A stretch of 64,000 nucleotides of DNA from Bacteroides sp. UBA7333 (GTDB lineage: Bacteria > Bacteroidota > Bacteroidia > Bacteroidales > Bacteroidaceae): the NCBI GenBank assembly GCA_002471195.1, contig DKPN01000006.1, forward strand, positions 14,302 through 78,301, given 5' to 3'. The notes under the pieces were generated by a model. The model did no database searches and had not been told where the DNA came from. It saw only the letters and a program-made list of their open reading frames with translations. Below are positions 54,212-63,714 of this stretch, in pieces (within the stretch, counting starts at the first letter, position 1; every line of letters starts with the position of its first letter). A program made the translations under genes and the position numbers.

Positions 54212-57200
54212 TTAACATAATCCTTGTGAACGCAACGAAGAAGATGAATTTAAACTCTTCATATCTCTTATATCATTGCGAATCTCCAAAAGGTGATAAT
54301 TGTAAGAAGTATTATTGGCAATAGTCGATAATACCATTAGTTGTTGTCGCATTATCTCCATTGATTCAATTTGGTTAATACGAACGGCATTTATTTGCCC
54401 GGCAAGTATTGAAGCCGTTTCCTCTGATACTCCTTTGACCGCGCCCGTCAATGTTGTATCTGAATCCACTTCATCAAATAAATCTTTGAATAAATCCGAA
54501 TATATACCCAATGCCTGATTGAAATTACCCGTAATTGCAGAAACTTTATTTTTAAAATTTTGTATTTCCGCATCCGTAAGACCATCGAAAATAAAATCAT
54601 TACCGTTCCAATATCCCATTGAACCTTGTAATTCGTCAAGTGCTTCTTGCAACTGCTGTTCCAAATAGTTCTTTTTAAGCTGATTTAAGACCGCGTTTTT
54701 AAGAACGTTGTTAACTACATCATCAAAAGCCTTTGCCGCGTCCTCGCCCTTTGAAAATGCTTCAACAAGCGCATCGCCCAATTCGTCCGCAAATGATTTT
54801 GCATCCGTTTGCAACATATCATTAGCTATTGCATCAAACATATCTTTAATTTGGCGTTCAAGTTCCGCGTATTGCTCTTTATAGTCGCTAACCTTGTCTT
54901 TGTCTGTCTTCTTTTTAGACTGTTCAGCTTCCCACATCTTTTGCAAATTTTCTTGTTGCTCTCTCATATTGGCAATGGCGGCTTTTTGGTTCTTATAAAC
55001 TTCACCACCCAAAGCCTTTTCGATTTGCCATGCAAGTTGCTTATATGCCTTTTCAAGTTCCTTTATAGCTTCGGCGTGCTTCTTTACTTGTCTTTCAGCC
55101 GCGCGGCTTTTAAAATCAAACAGTTCAAATGCAGAAGTTAATATTCCAATAGAACCTTGAATTATGGACAATGGATTCCCGGTTGCGATGCCTTGCGCAA
55201 CTTGACTTGCACCATCTGCAATGCCCGACAATCCATTCAGTATTGCGGCTGTTTCTGAATCCGCGTCCATTCCCATCTTTACAAGACCATCGCTAATTGC
55301 CGATATACTACCACCTACCAAATCACAAACGGATGCCGCCGATTGCATCATATTGGTTAATGATTGCTTTTTACTTTCTTCGTCAGTAGCTTTTGAATAT
55401 TCCTTGATAGATGAAATTAAAGATTTGAACGGATTTCTTTCTTTAATTTTGTTCTGTATCTCTTGGATTTTATCTTGGATAACTTCAAGGTCTTTTGGGT
55501 CAAAGTCAACACCAAGGAAAGCCGTTTTCCCTTTAATCATGTTTAGTATTTCTTGCAATTTACTTGTCGTCAATTCATCAAGATTGCCAAACATCTTTTC
55601 CCAATCCGGATTCACTTGTAATTCATCAAGCGCAAGTTTAGACATGGCTTTTGCTTGTGCTTCGTCAAGTTGTTGAACAAGCTGTTCATTTCCGTGCATT
55701 AATGCTTTTTGACGCTTATCATCGTATTCATCAATTATGGATTGTTTCTTTTGTTCAAAACTCGCGTATTGCTGAACCATAGCGTCATAATCGGCATCCC
55801 CCGAACCGCGCGAATCGCTTTTATATTGTTGTGTACGGTTGCTTATGGCTGTATCAATACGCGCTTTTTCCGCATCTGTTGTTGCTTCGGCACGGCGTTT
55901 TTCAAGTAATACAATATCATTAGTATATTGCATTTCCATTTGCAATTTCTTGTCCAAGTACGAAGCGTAATCATCCAACAATGCGTCTGTATCTTGCTTT
56001 TGTTGTGCAATTGCATCTTTTTCGGCATTGTCCAATGACTCCTTTTTGGTGTTGTCCATTTCCGTTCCATCGCCCGACAACTCTTTCCTTTTTTGTGCTA
56101 TGATATTGAGTATTTCAAGCGTTGTTTTTGCATTGCTTAATTGTTCTGATAATTCACGATTGAAAGCGTCTAAAACGGTTTGTTTTGTTTCTTCCGCGAT
56201 TTGGTCATTCAACGCCTTTAGTTGCGATGTCTGTTCCTTGCTTCTTTCGGCTATATCAATGGTCAATATTTCGTCACGTTGTCTTTTAAGATAGTCTATA
56301 TATGTAGCACCTTGCTTTAATAACGAATCAAATTCAGTTTGAGCCGCTTTTGACAACACTTCATCACCTGAATTAATCCATTTTTTGAATCGTGTATATT
56401 CCTTTTTGTAATTATCAAGTTTTTCAAGAAATGCGTCTTTTTTAGTGCCACCCGAAGTTGTCTTCTTCCCGGTTATTCCCTCTAATTGTTTTTGAAGTGT
56501 TTCGATTTCCGCGATGCCCTTTTTGTATGCTTCGTTGTCGTCAAGTAGCTTCAACGCTGCTTGCTTCTCTGCAATAGCTTGTTCTATCGCACCAATTGTC
56601 CCGGATTTGTATGTGTTAACCGCATTTACTCCCGTTGATTCAAGAAGTTCAAGACCTTTTTTTTCTTCATTAGCCGCATTTGAGTAACCCGCCTTTATTT
56701 CCGCCTGTAATTCTTCGAGTTGCTTCTTTTTCTTTGTTTTAGCGGTGTTTTCAACCTCGTATGAATAAGACCCGCCGTATTGACCATAAGACGCGTAAAC
56801 GGTCTTTGTGTCACTCATTTTTGCAATCTCTTGTTCAAGTTCAAGTTGCTTCTTAACCTTGTCCATTGATTGTTGAACATATATTGCTGCCTTTGCTTTT
56901 GCGATTTGCGCTTCAATGAATTTATCCTTATTCGTTATAAGTAGGTTTTCAGCATCAGCAACACTATTAACTGACACACCGAGTTCGTCAAAAGCCTTTT
57001 TGTTATCCTTAATGAATTTTTCCTTTGCCGCCATATCATCAGCAAGACGATTGTATTTAACCGACAATTCTTCAACGACACCAATAGGTTTAAAACAACC
57101 CTCAATCATGGCTTTTGAAAATTCCTCTTGTTCTTTTTTTGCTTGCCTTGCCTTGCTTGAAAATAAGGTGTAAAGCCCTATAAGACCCGAAATCCCGGCA

Positions 57201-58303
57201 AGTATCCACCCAAATACGGGAATAGACTTTATTGCCGCCCCTATTAATCTGAAAGACCCCGCAAGACCAATATTTGCAACTGTTCCGGCGGTTGTCGCGG
57301 TTGCTTGCGCCCCTGTCGCAACTGTGCTTGCTGTTTTTGCCGCGGTTGCCGCCCCCGTTGCCGTTGTGTTAGCTGCTTGCGCCGCTGTGTTTGCAGTTGT
57401 TGCAACCGTTTCTGCTGTTTCGGCGATTGTTGCTTTAGCGACAACACCCGTCCACCATTCTTTCAATCCATTAATGGTCACAAGTTGAAATGCCGAATCT
57501 TTATTTAAAGCCTGTTGAACTTGCTGCAATCCAATAGTTATCGCCATTAACGATTGTACTTTCACCATTACTTTTTGCAAGTCTTCATTCTCCCCGGCGA
57601 ACAACGATACAACGCCCGTGGCGGCTGAAAAACCACCCGCCAAGCCTGTAAGACCCGAAATTACACCTTGCATTCCGCGTTGGTCGTGCGCTAATATATT
57701 GGCTTGTGCTTGTGCATCCGCCATTGCATCTGTAAGCCTTGCCGCTTCATCTTGCATTCTTTTATATTCAGAAGTTCCGCGTTGCCCGGCGGCTTCCATT
57801 TCAATCAACGCTTCTCTTACTTCTCGCAATCTTGTACGAAAAGACACGTGAGCGTTTGACGCGTTTTCGGTTTTCCGGGTAACTTCATCCTGTTTGCTTG
57901 CTGCAACTTCCAACATATCGGATTGTTCGCGCAATTCTATCAACAATTCCTTGCGCACAAAAATTTCACCCTGAACGGCTTGTTGTTGCTGCTGAATCGC
58001 CCTATATTCTTCGTCACGCCCCGCGCTAAACGCCGCGCTTGCCTTTTGTCCGAGTTGTTGGTATTCTGATTCAAGACGCTTCAATTCCGCTTCATGCGTT
58101 TCACACGCCGTTCCTATATCGCCCAATGCTTTCCGTATATTAGCCGCTGTTGTATTAAATGCGTTATCCATTACCTTTCCGCCCGCAACCGTTCCATCCG
58201 AAAGACCTTGCACCCGGCGCAATGTTTCTTCAACCGCTGCATTCATTTGGTCGTTGTCCAACGTTGATTTAAAGGACAACGCTCCACCGTCAATTTCTGC
58301 CAT
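54212..58303 (-). CDS. Phage tail tape-measure protein
   Basis: The ATG at 58303 is preferred over a TTG ten codons earlier; the product is 1363 residues. It has a helical, Gln/Glu-rich N-terminus (about 1-230), an Ala/Thr-rich low-complexity zone (about 290-345), a hydrophobic hairpin (about 350-385, ending GLIGLYTLFSS), and long coiled-coil stretches to the C-terminus. This architecture is typical of tape-measure proteins that set tail length and enter the host membrane during injection. For a siphovirus this would mean a tail of roughly 200 nm, by the usual length rule. The gene is intact. Confidence 0.88.
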   Translation of the reverse strand: MAEIDGGALSFKSTLDNDQMNAAVEETLRRVQGLSDGTVAGGKVMDNAFNTTAANIRKALGDIGTACETHEAELKRLESEYQQLGQKASAAFSAGRDEEYRAIQQQQQAVQGEIFVRKELLIELREQSDMLEVAASKQDEVTRKTENASNAHVSFRTRLREVREALIEMEAAGQRGTSEYKRMQDEAARLTDAMADAQAQANILAHDQRGMQGVISGLTGLAGGFSAATGVVSLFAGENEDLQKVMVKVQSLMAITIGLQQVQQALNKDSAFQLVTINGLKEWWTGVVAKATIAETAETVATTANTAAQAANTTATGAATAAKTASTVATGAQATATTAGTVANIGLAGSFRLIGAAIKSIPVFGWILAGISGLIGLYTLFSSKARQAKKEQEEFSKAMIEGCFKPIGVVEELSVKYNRLADDMAAKEKFIKDNKKAFDELGVSVNSVADAENLLITNKDKFIEAQIAKAKAAIYVQQSMDKVKKQLELEQEIAKMSDTKTVYASYGQYGGSYSYEVENTAKTKKKKQLEELQAEIKAGYSNAANEEKKGLELLESTGVNAVNTYKSGTIGAIEQAIAEKQAALKLLDDNEAYKKGIAEIETLQKQLEGITGKKTTSGGTKKDAFLEKLDNYKKEYTRFKKWINSGDEVLSKAAQTEFDSLLKQGATYIDYLKRQRDEILTIDIAERSKEQTSQLKALNDQIAEETKQTVLDAFNRELSEQLSNAKTTLEILNIIAQKRKELSGDGTEMDNTKKESLDNAEKDAIAQQKQDTDALLDDYASYLDKKLQMEMQYTNDIVLLEKRRAEATTDAEKARIDTAISNRTQQYKSDSRGSGDADYDAMVQQYASFEQKKQSIIDEYDDKRQKALMHGNEQLVQQLDEAQAKAMSKLALDELQVNPDWEKMFGNLDELTTSKLQEILNMIKGKTAFLGVDFDPKDLEVIQDKIQEIQNKIKERNPFKSLISSIKEYSKATDEESKKQSLTNMMQSAASVCDLVGGSISAISDGLVKMGMDADSETAAILNGLSGIADGASQVAQGIATGNPLSIIQGSIGILTSAFELFDFKSRAAERQVKKHAEAIKELEKAYKQLAWQIEKALGGEVYKNQKAAIANMREQQENLQKMWEAEQSKKKTDKDKVSDYKEQYAELERQIKDMFDAIANDMLQTDAKSFADELGDALVEAFSKGEDAAKAFDDVVNNVLKNAVLNQLKKNYLEQQLQEALDELQGSMGYWNGNDFIFDGLTDAEIQNFKNKVSAITGNFNQALGIYSDLFKDLFDEVDSDTTLTGAVKGVSEETASILAGQINAVRINQIESMEIMRQQLMVLSTIANNTSYNYHLLEIRNDIRDMKSLNSSSSLRSQGLC

Positions 58304-58304
58304 A

Positions 58305-58529
58305 TTAATTGGTTTTATTAATAGAGTTTTCAACGATTGATAACTTACTCAATGCTTTTAGCATATACATAGCTGTCGCAAGTTGAACCTCTTGTGTTTT
58401 ATTGGGGTTTTCTATCTCGAGTAATTCTGCAATTTTTTGTTTTGTGTCTAATATCAACCATGATGTTGAATCAAAACATTTGTAGTTTGCTTCTACCTTT
58501 TCAAATGCTTTTTTGAACTTATCTTCCAT
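58305..58529 (-). CDS. Small protein before the tape measure
   Basis: A 74-residue, helical, charged protein ending one base before the tape-measure start codon region. Genes at this place are often tail-assembly chaperones, but its size is small and no frameshift signal was noticed. Function unknown. Confidence 0.6.
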   Translation of the reverse strand: MEDKFKKAFEKVEANYKCFDSTSWLILDTKQKIAELLEIENPNKTQEVQLATAMYMLKALSKLSIVENSINKTN

Positions 58530-58658
58530 GTTTTTGACTGTTTTTTTGTTGTTAATAACCCGATTAAAAAATATATTGATTTGTATTACAGTGTTTTATG
58601 TGTAATCCGTTCAAATCATTTAGCGACTGTAACCCGCTATAATCTTTATTTACTTCTA

Positions 58659-59204
58659 TCATAAGCCATCTATTTTGTTTTTAATTTCTGAAATTTGATT
58701 TTCCAAGTCTTCATCTGTCATTTCTTTTAAATATTCTGCCTCTTCCACTTTGGTAAGTATGCGTGCGGGAGTCATATCTTTCCCTATCACCGTTGTTGAA
58801 AATCTATTCGCCCAATTATTCGGTTCTTTATTGGTTAATGTGAAAATGATTGCCGCCGTGTCGGGTTGTATATGCTTTTTTATGGTTATTTGAGCCTTTA
58901 TTTTAGGGATTGGATGCCCGTTTTCGTCAGTTTCCTTACTTGGTATTGCAATAATCCTTTTTTCTTCAATGGTGCAACCTTGAATCTTTTTCAAAAGGCT
59001 TCTTTTAGCTTCTACAACAAGGATTTCCCGTAATTCCTCTTTAGCTTCTTCTACTTCGATTTTGAACTGTGGGTCTTTTTTTAACCACTTATAAAAGGCG
59101 GTGTTTGATATGCCTACAATCTTGCATACTTCGGTGATTGTATATGTATCAGACCTGATAAGTTCTATAATCGTCTTTGCTATTTTGGGACTGTATTTTC
59201 TCAT
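58659..59204 (-). CDS. Terminase-small-subunit-like HTH protein
   Basis: A 181-residue protein with an N-terminal helix-turn-helix (about 1-45; TITEVCKIVGISNTAFYKWLK) and the body of phBC6A51-type phage proteins, including an NWANR segment near residue 133. These are annotated as small terminase or terminase-like DNA-recognition subunits. A large terminase partner is not seen in the element, which is unusual. It may instead act as a regulator. Confidence 0.68.
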   Translation of the reverse strand: MRKYSPKIAKTIIELIRSDTYTITEVCKIVGISNTAFYKWLKKDPQFKIEVEEAKEELREILVVEAKRSLLKKIQGCTIEEKRIIAIPSKETDENGHPIPKIKAQITIKKHIQPDTAAIIFTLTNKEPNNWANRFSTTVIGKDMTPARILTKVEEAEYLKEMTDEDLENQISEIKNKIDGL

Positions 59205-59233
59205 TTGATGGATATTTTGACAACTTTATAAAC

Positions 59234-59641
59234 TTATTTCTCGCAAGACCAATACTTACATTCATCCGGGTTTGCCTTTAATAGATTGATAGGCAATGAC
59301 TTTGACTTTATGCCACAAGCAAACTTTTCGCAAATTTCAGGTGACACAACAACAATGCGCCCACCTACTTTCCCCTCTGTTTGTACTGCTTGCATCGCAA
59401 TAAAGGATTCCATAACCGCGGAAAATGGCATTTCTTCATCACATATCTCACATAAATAATATGTTTTGATGCCATCTTTATGTAAAGTTGAAAAGCATAT
59501 TACCGCGTTTTCTTCATTGTGAAGTTCTAAGGGTTCTTTCTGAATTGCGGTAATTTCCGCCCATCCGCATTTTTCTGCAATCTCGTTTATGTTCTTCTTT
59601 AGCCATTCAACATAAAATTGAGGTGTTATTTTTGATTCCAT
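59234..59641 (-). CDS. Uncharacterised 135-residue protein
   Basis: Overlaps the end of the replication-type gene by 16 bases, so translated from the same transcript. Two short Cys pairs (CEIC near 78-81; C near 109 and 128-133) suggest possible metal binding. No family recognised. Confidence 0.65.
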   Translation of the reverse strand: MESKITPQFYVEWLKKNINEIAEKCGWAEITAIQKEPLELHNEENAVICFSTLHKDGIKTYYLCEICDEEMPFSAVMESFIAMQAVQTEGKVGGRIVVVSPEICEKFACGIKSKSLPINLLKANPDECKYWSCEK

Positions 59642-60321
59642 ATATCATTTACATTTTGGGTTGAACTTGATGTTTTAATGTTACTCATTTTTGATTTTTC
59701 GGATTTAGACCATGTTGTAATGGCTGCTTTCCAATTTTTCATCTTGTTTTTTCCGACATACCAACCTTTGCATTCATAGAATGACACAAACCTTTCCGCA
59801 TCGACCGAATAACCCTTTTCAGAAATATAAAATTGAACTTCTTCAATAGATGGTGGTGTGAACCGCTTTGCGGTTTCCTTACTACTATTATTATCATTCT
59901 TATTATTCTTTTCTTTATTATCTTTCTTGTTTGGGTCTGTCTGTGGCTCGTCTGTGGCTCGTCTGTGGTCTGTCTGTGGCTCGCTCTGTGGTTCTATTCC
60001 TTGATAATCGTTGTAGTTGCATATTGATAATAAGGTAATTACGTTGTTTTTCTGTGGCTCTATCTGATTACTATATTCGAGTTCTTTTAAATATCGTTCC
60101 ACTTTACCACGTGACCATTGCCAACGTGTTGCCAAAGTCCGGGAACTTGTTCCAATCTGTCCACGTTTTACAATAACCTTATTACCTCTTACATAGAAAA
60201 ATCCCTCTTTATGGTTTGCAAGCAACAACAAGTCAATCCATGCTTGCATTCGCGTGAATGGTTCGGACAAATACAAAGGGTTGTCCATTATTTTTCTATG
60301 TAATTTTATCCAACCGTCCAT
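59626..60321 (-). CDS. Replication-initiation-type winged-helix protein
   Basis: A 231-residue protein. The first ~110 residues resemble the N-terminal winged-helix domain of phage replisome-organiser/DnaD-like proteins (GWIKLHRKIMDNP near the start, then the RGQIGTSSRTLATRW helix pair). A low-complexity linker of Glu-Pro-Gln-Thr-Asp repeats and Lys/Asn runs (about 110-145) joins a C-terminal domain (about 150-215) with a W-x-x-A-I-x-x-W segment. It likely opens or loads at the element's origin. No partner helicase loader was seen. Confidence 0.75.
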   Translation of the reverse strand: MDGWIKLHRKIMDNPLYLSEPFTRMQAWIDLLLLANHKEGFFYVRGNKVIVKRGQIGTSSRTLATRWQWSRGKVERYLKELEYSNQIEPQKNNVITLLSICNYNDYQGIEPQSEPQTDHRRATDEPQTDPNKKDNKEKNNKNDNNSSKETAKRFTPPSIEEVQFYISEKGYSVDAERFVSFYECKGWYVGKNKMKNWKAAITTWSKSEKSKMSNIKTSSSTQNVNDIWNQK

Positions 60322-60570
60322 TACTTTACAGTATTAAGCATTGAAGTTTTATCAAAGAGTAGGGTGTTCAATATCACCCTTTGTTTGTGACAATGGTTAT
60401 CAGGTAGGATTGAAGCACATTGTATCAATCCAAATGAATTTGTTCTAAATGATTTTTTTGTGTCCATAACAACAATATTTTTTGGTTTGTATATCAAAAA
60501 GCATTGTTGCGAAAACCTATGGAGTAGCGCAAGGCGGTGTTGCGTGTCCGCTTGCGGTTGTTACGAACAC

Positions 60571-60840
60571 TTAATCAGCAAGCCAATATTGTTTGACCTT
60601 TTTGCGTTTGCTGACTTGAATCCACTTGTCTTTTATAGTAATGCCATACTTGTTGCGTAGTATGCTTATATATTTGGGTAGACAAACGGTATTGTTTGAG
60701 AATACGGCATCAATGCTTGTCAGAATACGACCACGTGCCAAATAGTCATATATTTGTCTAATATCTGAACCCGGTTCAGTCCCGGGCAATGCTTCCGCCG
60801 CTGACATTCGGTGCGGATTGGTGTTGCTTACTATTTCCAT
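60571..60840 (-). CDS. Small HTH (winged-helix-like) protein
   Basis: An 89-residue protein with an IRQIYDYLARGRILTSIDAV segment near residue 27-46 and a following ISILRNKYGITI helix/wing, matching the HTH_39-type domain found in Bacteroidetes phage and element regulators. Twelve bases follow from the DUF3853 gene, so co-transcribed. Likely a transcriptional or excision regulator. Confidence 0.75.
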   Translation of the reverse strand: MEIVSNTNPHRMSAAEALPGTEPGSDIRQIYDYLARGRILTSIDAVFSNNTVCLPKYISILRNKYGITIKDKWIQVSKRKKVKQYWLAD

Positions 60841-60852
60841 ACGATTTGAATT

Positions 60853-61137
60853 TTAAAAACGTGATTTATTTTTTCTTCTTGCCATTCCGGCAAGTACTTC
60901 TTCGGATTTAAAAATAACCGTTCTCCCACGCTGCATATATGGGAACGCTTTTTCATTTTTAAGTTTCTGTGCTGTTGGCATTGATACACCTAAAAAATTA
61001 GCTAATCCAAGAATACCATGAATTAAAACAGATTCTTTTGGTGTTTCTTCTTGCTTCATAACTTTTCCAATGGCATCACTGACGGCATCATTAATCAATT
61101 CCGATAATTCTTGTTTTGTAGTTACAATTAATTCCAT
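60853..61137 (-). CDS. DUF3853/excisionase-like protein (copy B)
   Basis: A 94-residue protein with an HTH pair GILGLANFLGVSMPTAQKLK (about 43-62) and a GRTVIFKSEEVLAGM end, the same layout as the protein at 50667. The MerR/excisionase-like domain would suit control of integration or excision of the element. It starts a leftward transcript with the HTH gene at 60571. Confidence 0.8.
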   Translation of the reverse strand: MELIVTTKQELSELINDAVSDAIGKVMKQEETPKESVLIHGILGLANFLGVSMPTAQKLKNEKAFPYMQRGRTVIFKSEEVLAGMARRKNKSRF

Positions 61138-61238
61138 GACATCCTTTTTAAATATTTTCTTTATGCAAAGATGTTATTAAAAAAGACATTAAAGAACTTT
61201 TTAAACTTAGACTTATGCAAAAGATATTCACATTTTAT

Positions 61239-61251
61239 GTCTGATAATCAG
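61239..61251. promoter_or_regulatory. Palindromic operator-like site
   Basis: TCTGATAATCAGA, a 13-base palindrome with one central base, in the leader before the DUF3853 copy B gene. Probably a binding site for one of the small HTH proteins. Confidence 0.4.
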
Positions 61252-61327
61252 ATTTATAGATGTTTTATAATCGTTTTTATTTGTTCTATTTAATAAAACA
61301 CCCAAACGAAAGAAACAATACTTTTTT

Positions 61328-61369
61328 AAAAAAAAATCCCAACTCAAAGCATTATTCTTTGGTTGGGAT
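61328..61369 (-). terminator. Terminator after the DUF4406/DnaA-C gene
   Basis: Minus-strand hairpin ATCCCAACCAAAG-type stem (61336-61349 with 61357-61369, one bulge), with a long T-run on the minus strand. It isolates the integrase unit from the regulator unit. Confidence 0.82.
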
Positions 61370-61391
61370 ATATTTTTAAATCTATTAATAC

Positions 61392-61985
61392 TTATATGAA
61401 GAATTTCTTTGCCACAATATCATTAATCTGATTGAAAACTAAATCGCTCTTATATAATTCCTCAAATCTATTTAAAGCGTGAATTATTGTCGTTCTGTCT
61501 AATCTTAAAATCTTAGCTATATCTTGAATACTTATATTTAGATAATGGAATGAATAATATATAAAAATAAATCGTGGATATACTTTCTCAATTTCTCGAC
61601 CTTTAGCCGTATAATAAAAAAAATCATATCCGCTTGCTTCGTGTATTATCTTGCGTAAACGCAAAGTTTCATTGAAAATATCATTAATAGGGTTGCAGTC
61701 TTGATAATGAATCCTTTTCCCCAACCCTTGCATTATATTGTATTCAGAAACACAATGTTTTGAATAGAACCATCCATCAAGTAAATATAATGTATCACAA
61801 GACATTAATAAATTAAACCATTCCTTTATATCTTCCGAATTTAATTGATTATGAAAACCTAAATCAAAGGAATTATAAACTACACAATTATTGCTTTGAA
61901 CAAGGTTTTGTTCAACCAATAGCAATTGTTGTTGTATGTTGTATTGTGATTCGTTTGGGTTACCTGACAAATAAATTCTTTTCAT
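61392..61985 (-). CDS. DUF4406 domain fused to a DnaA C-terminal-like domain
   Basis: A 197-residue two-domain protein. Residues 1-90 begin KRIYLSGN and include SCDTLYLLDGW near 66, the pattern of DUF4406 (nucleoside 2-deoxyribosyltransferase-like). Residues 110-197 read like DnaA domain IV: RKIIHEASG, an R...FIYYSF helix, then LNISIQDIAKILRLDRTTII near 150-168 and an HALNRFEEL end, which is the DnaA-box-binding helix set. It is the only intact gene besides the integrase in this transcript (8 bases apart). I infer an element regulator or origin-binding protein. Confidence 0.72.
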   Translation of the reverse strand: MKRIYLSGNPNESQYNIQQQLLLVEQNLVQSNNCVVYNSFDLGFHNQLNSEDIKEWFNLLMSCDTLYLLDGWFYSKHCVSEYNIMQGLGKRIHYQDCNPINDIFNETLRLRKIIHEASGYDFFYYTAKGREIEKVYPRFIFIYYSFHYLNISIQDIAKILRLDRTTIIHALNRFEELYKSDLVFNQINDIVAKKFFI

Positions 61986-61993
61986 AATTGCCG

Positions 61994-63535
61994 CTATTTA
62001 TTAGTTATAACAGTACGCATATATTCAACTTTCATAGAATCGGGTAATTTACAAGCATATTCAAAAGACTTTGTGAGTTCGCCACGGCTTTGAAAAAGAA
62101 AAGCCAAATGAAGTGTCGCCATATCTATTTTCTTGTCTATAATGGTCAAATATTCATTCTTTTCAGGTATTCCAAATGTGATTCTTTCTTCGTCAGTTAT
62201 ATTAAAGTCGAATACTGATTCTTGTTCATCATCAACATCAAGCATTCCCATAAATTCCTTTTTGGTTTCCATATCCATTTTAACGTAATTCATCATCATT
62301 TTTGACGTGGTATGTCCGGTAATAGCTCGAATTGCTTCGGGTTGCCATCCTTTACGTAATGCATCAGTCACAAACGTTCGTCTTGCCACGTGTGAAGAAA
62401 GAAACTCATATTTTGGTAATGATATTCTTTCAACTTCATTTCCGCGCTGTATCGCCTTTGTCCATACTTCATCAAATCCGGCTAACTTTCCCAATTCTTT
62501 AAGTTGGTCATTATATTTTTGATTTGAAATGCTTGGAAAAACAAATTCTAATTTAAAAGATGAATATTTATCAATAATGCTTTTTATCCTCTTGTTAATT
62601 GGGATTCTAATATGTTGATTTGTTTTTTGCGTAACCACATCAATACAATCTTCTGCAATATCGGTCCATTTTAATTTTCGTGCATCTGAAAAACGCAACC
62701 CGGTTGAACAGCAAAAAAGAAACATATCGCGTGTTCGGTCAATAGATTGACGCTTTATATCTAACCTTTGAAGAATTAGTAATTCATCGCTTGTAAGTGC
62801 AAAAAGATTTGTATTATTTTCCGTTATGGTTTCATTTTTAAATTTTTGCTGATAGTTCTGATAATGTAGAATCTTATTATAACCCATTTGAGTAGCCCAA
62901 TTTAAGAATGTCTTAATATCTTTCATTGATTTATGAACATAAGAATTTGAAAGCCCTTTTCCGATAAGATAGGATTCAAATTTAGACAATGTTATATCGG
63001 TCATATCTTCAAAGTATAATTGTCGCTTGTAACCCTCTAAATGGCGAATCATAGTTTTATGTTTCGTTAATGTCCCTTGTTTCCATTGTGCGCGATTTGG
63101 TGTGTCTTTCAATTCCTTTTCACGTATATCAACAAGCATTTTATAATATTCAATTAATGTCTTGCGCGACATAGATTCTTCATTGAGTTCTTTTTTTAGT
63201 TCATCCCGGACATTAATTTTTGTTGGTGGAATGTTGTTTATTTCTAAACGTCTAAAAACACTTTCTACGGCAACACAAATGCGCCTAAGTCGAGCGTTTA
63301 TTTCTGATGCACTTTCACCCCGTGCATTGAAATTGTTTTTCTTAACTACTTGCAAATTCTTATCCCACTTACTTGCGTCAATCCGACATCCTGTAAAATA
63401 AAAAAAGCGTTTTCCGCAAAAGGTAATATCCGCATTGATTGGTAGATTAGTTTCAATCAATAGACTGTTTTTGTCTTTAGGATTTTCACGCCGTTGTTCC
63501 AAACGGAATCTAACCCCGAATTTGTATTTATCCAT
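61994..63535 (-). CDS. Tyrosine recombinase (integrase)
   Basis: I start at the ATG at 63535 although the frame is open to 63658, because the phage-integrase arm-binding domain begins there; the product is 513 residues. The catalytic domain has the first Arg near residue 280 in STGLRFSDA, the HxxR pair near 383 (HVARRTF), the His in ITGHTT near 405 and the Tyr nucleophile near 417 in MNYVKMD. It is next to attR, as expected for the enzyme that integrates this element into tRNA-Ser. Confidence 0.94.
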   Translation of the reverse strand: MDKYKFGVRFRLEQRRENPKDKNSLLIETNLPINADITFCGKRFFYFTGCRIDASKWDKNLQVVKKNNFNARGESASEINARLRRICVAVESVFRRLEINNIPPTKINVRDELKKELNEESMSRKTLIEYYKMLVDIREKELKDTPNRAQWKQGTLTKHKTMIRHLEGYKRQLYFEDMTDITLSKFESYLIGKGLSNSYVHKSMKDIKTFLNWATQMGYNKILHYQNYQQKFKNETITENNTNLFALTSDELLILQRLDIKRQSIDRTRDMFLFCCSTGLRFSDARKLKWTDIAEDCIDVVTQKTNQHIRIPINKRIKSIIDKYSSFKLEFVFPSISNQKYNDQLKELGKLAGFDEVWTKAIQRGNEVERISLPKYEFLSSHVARRTFVTDALRKGWQPEAIRAITGHTTSKMMMNYVKMDMETKKEFMGMLDVDDEQESVFDFNITDEERITFGIPEKNEYLTIIDKKIDMATLHLAFLFQSRGELTKSFEYACKLPDSMKVEYMRTVITNK

Positions 63536-63653
63536 ACGATTAAAATTGTTGTTGCTGCATACAAAAGTACATACACTTTTTGGTATAATCAAATTTAATC
63601 CATTTAAATGTATGTTTAATCGTAATCGTCTAAAGTATTGGTTTATATGCTCT

Positions 63654-63690
63654 TGCAATACATTTGCAATGCATTTGCATCAAAATATTT
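63654..63690. promoter_or_regulatory. Candidate integrase arm-type sites, right end
   Basis: Tandem TTGCAAT / TTGCAAT / TTGCATCAA-type motifs just upstream of the integrase. TTGCATCAAAATATTT (63675-63690) echoes the left-end motif at 48103-48116. Confidence 0.4.
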
Positions 63691-63714
63691 AATCTGTTTA
63701 TTAAAAGGTTCAAG

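Noticed and set aside
57244..57508. Gln/Arg-rich and Cys-rich frames opposite or within the tape-measure gene
   Set aside because: They are by-products of the Ala/Thr-rich repetitive zone of the tape-measure gene read in other frames.
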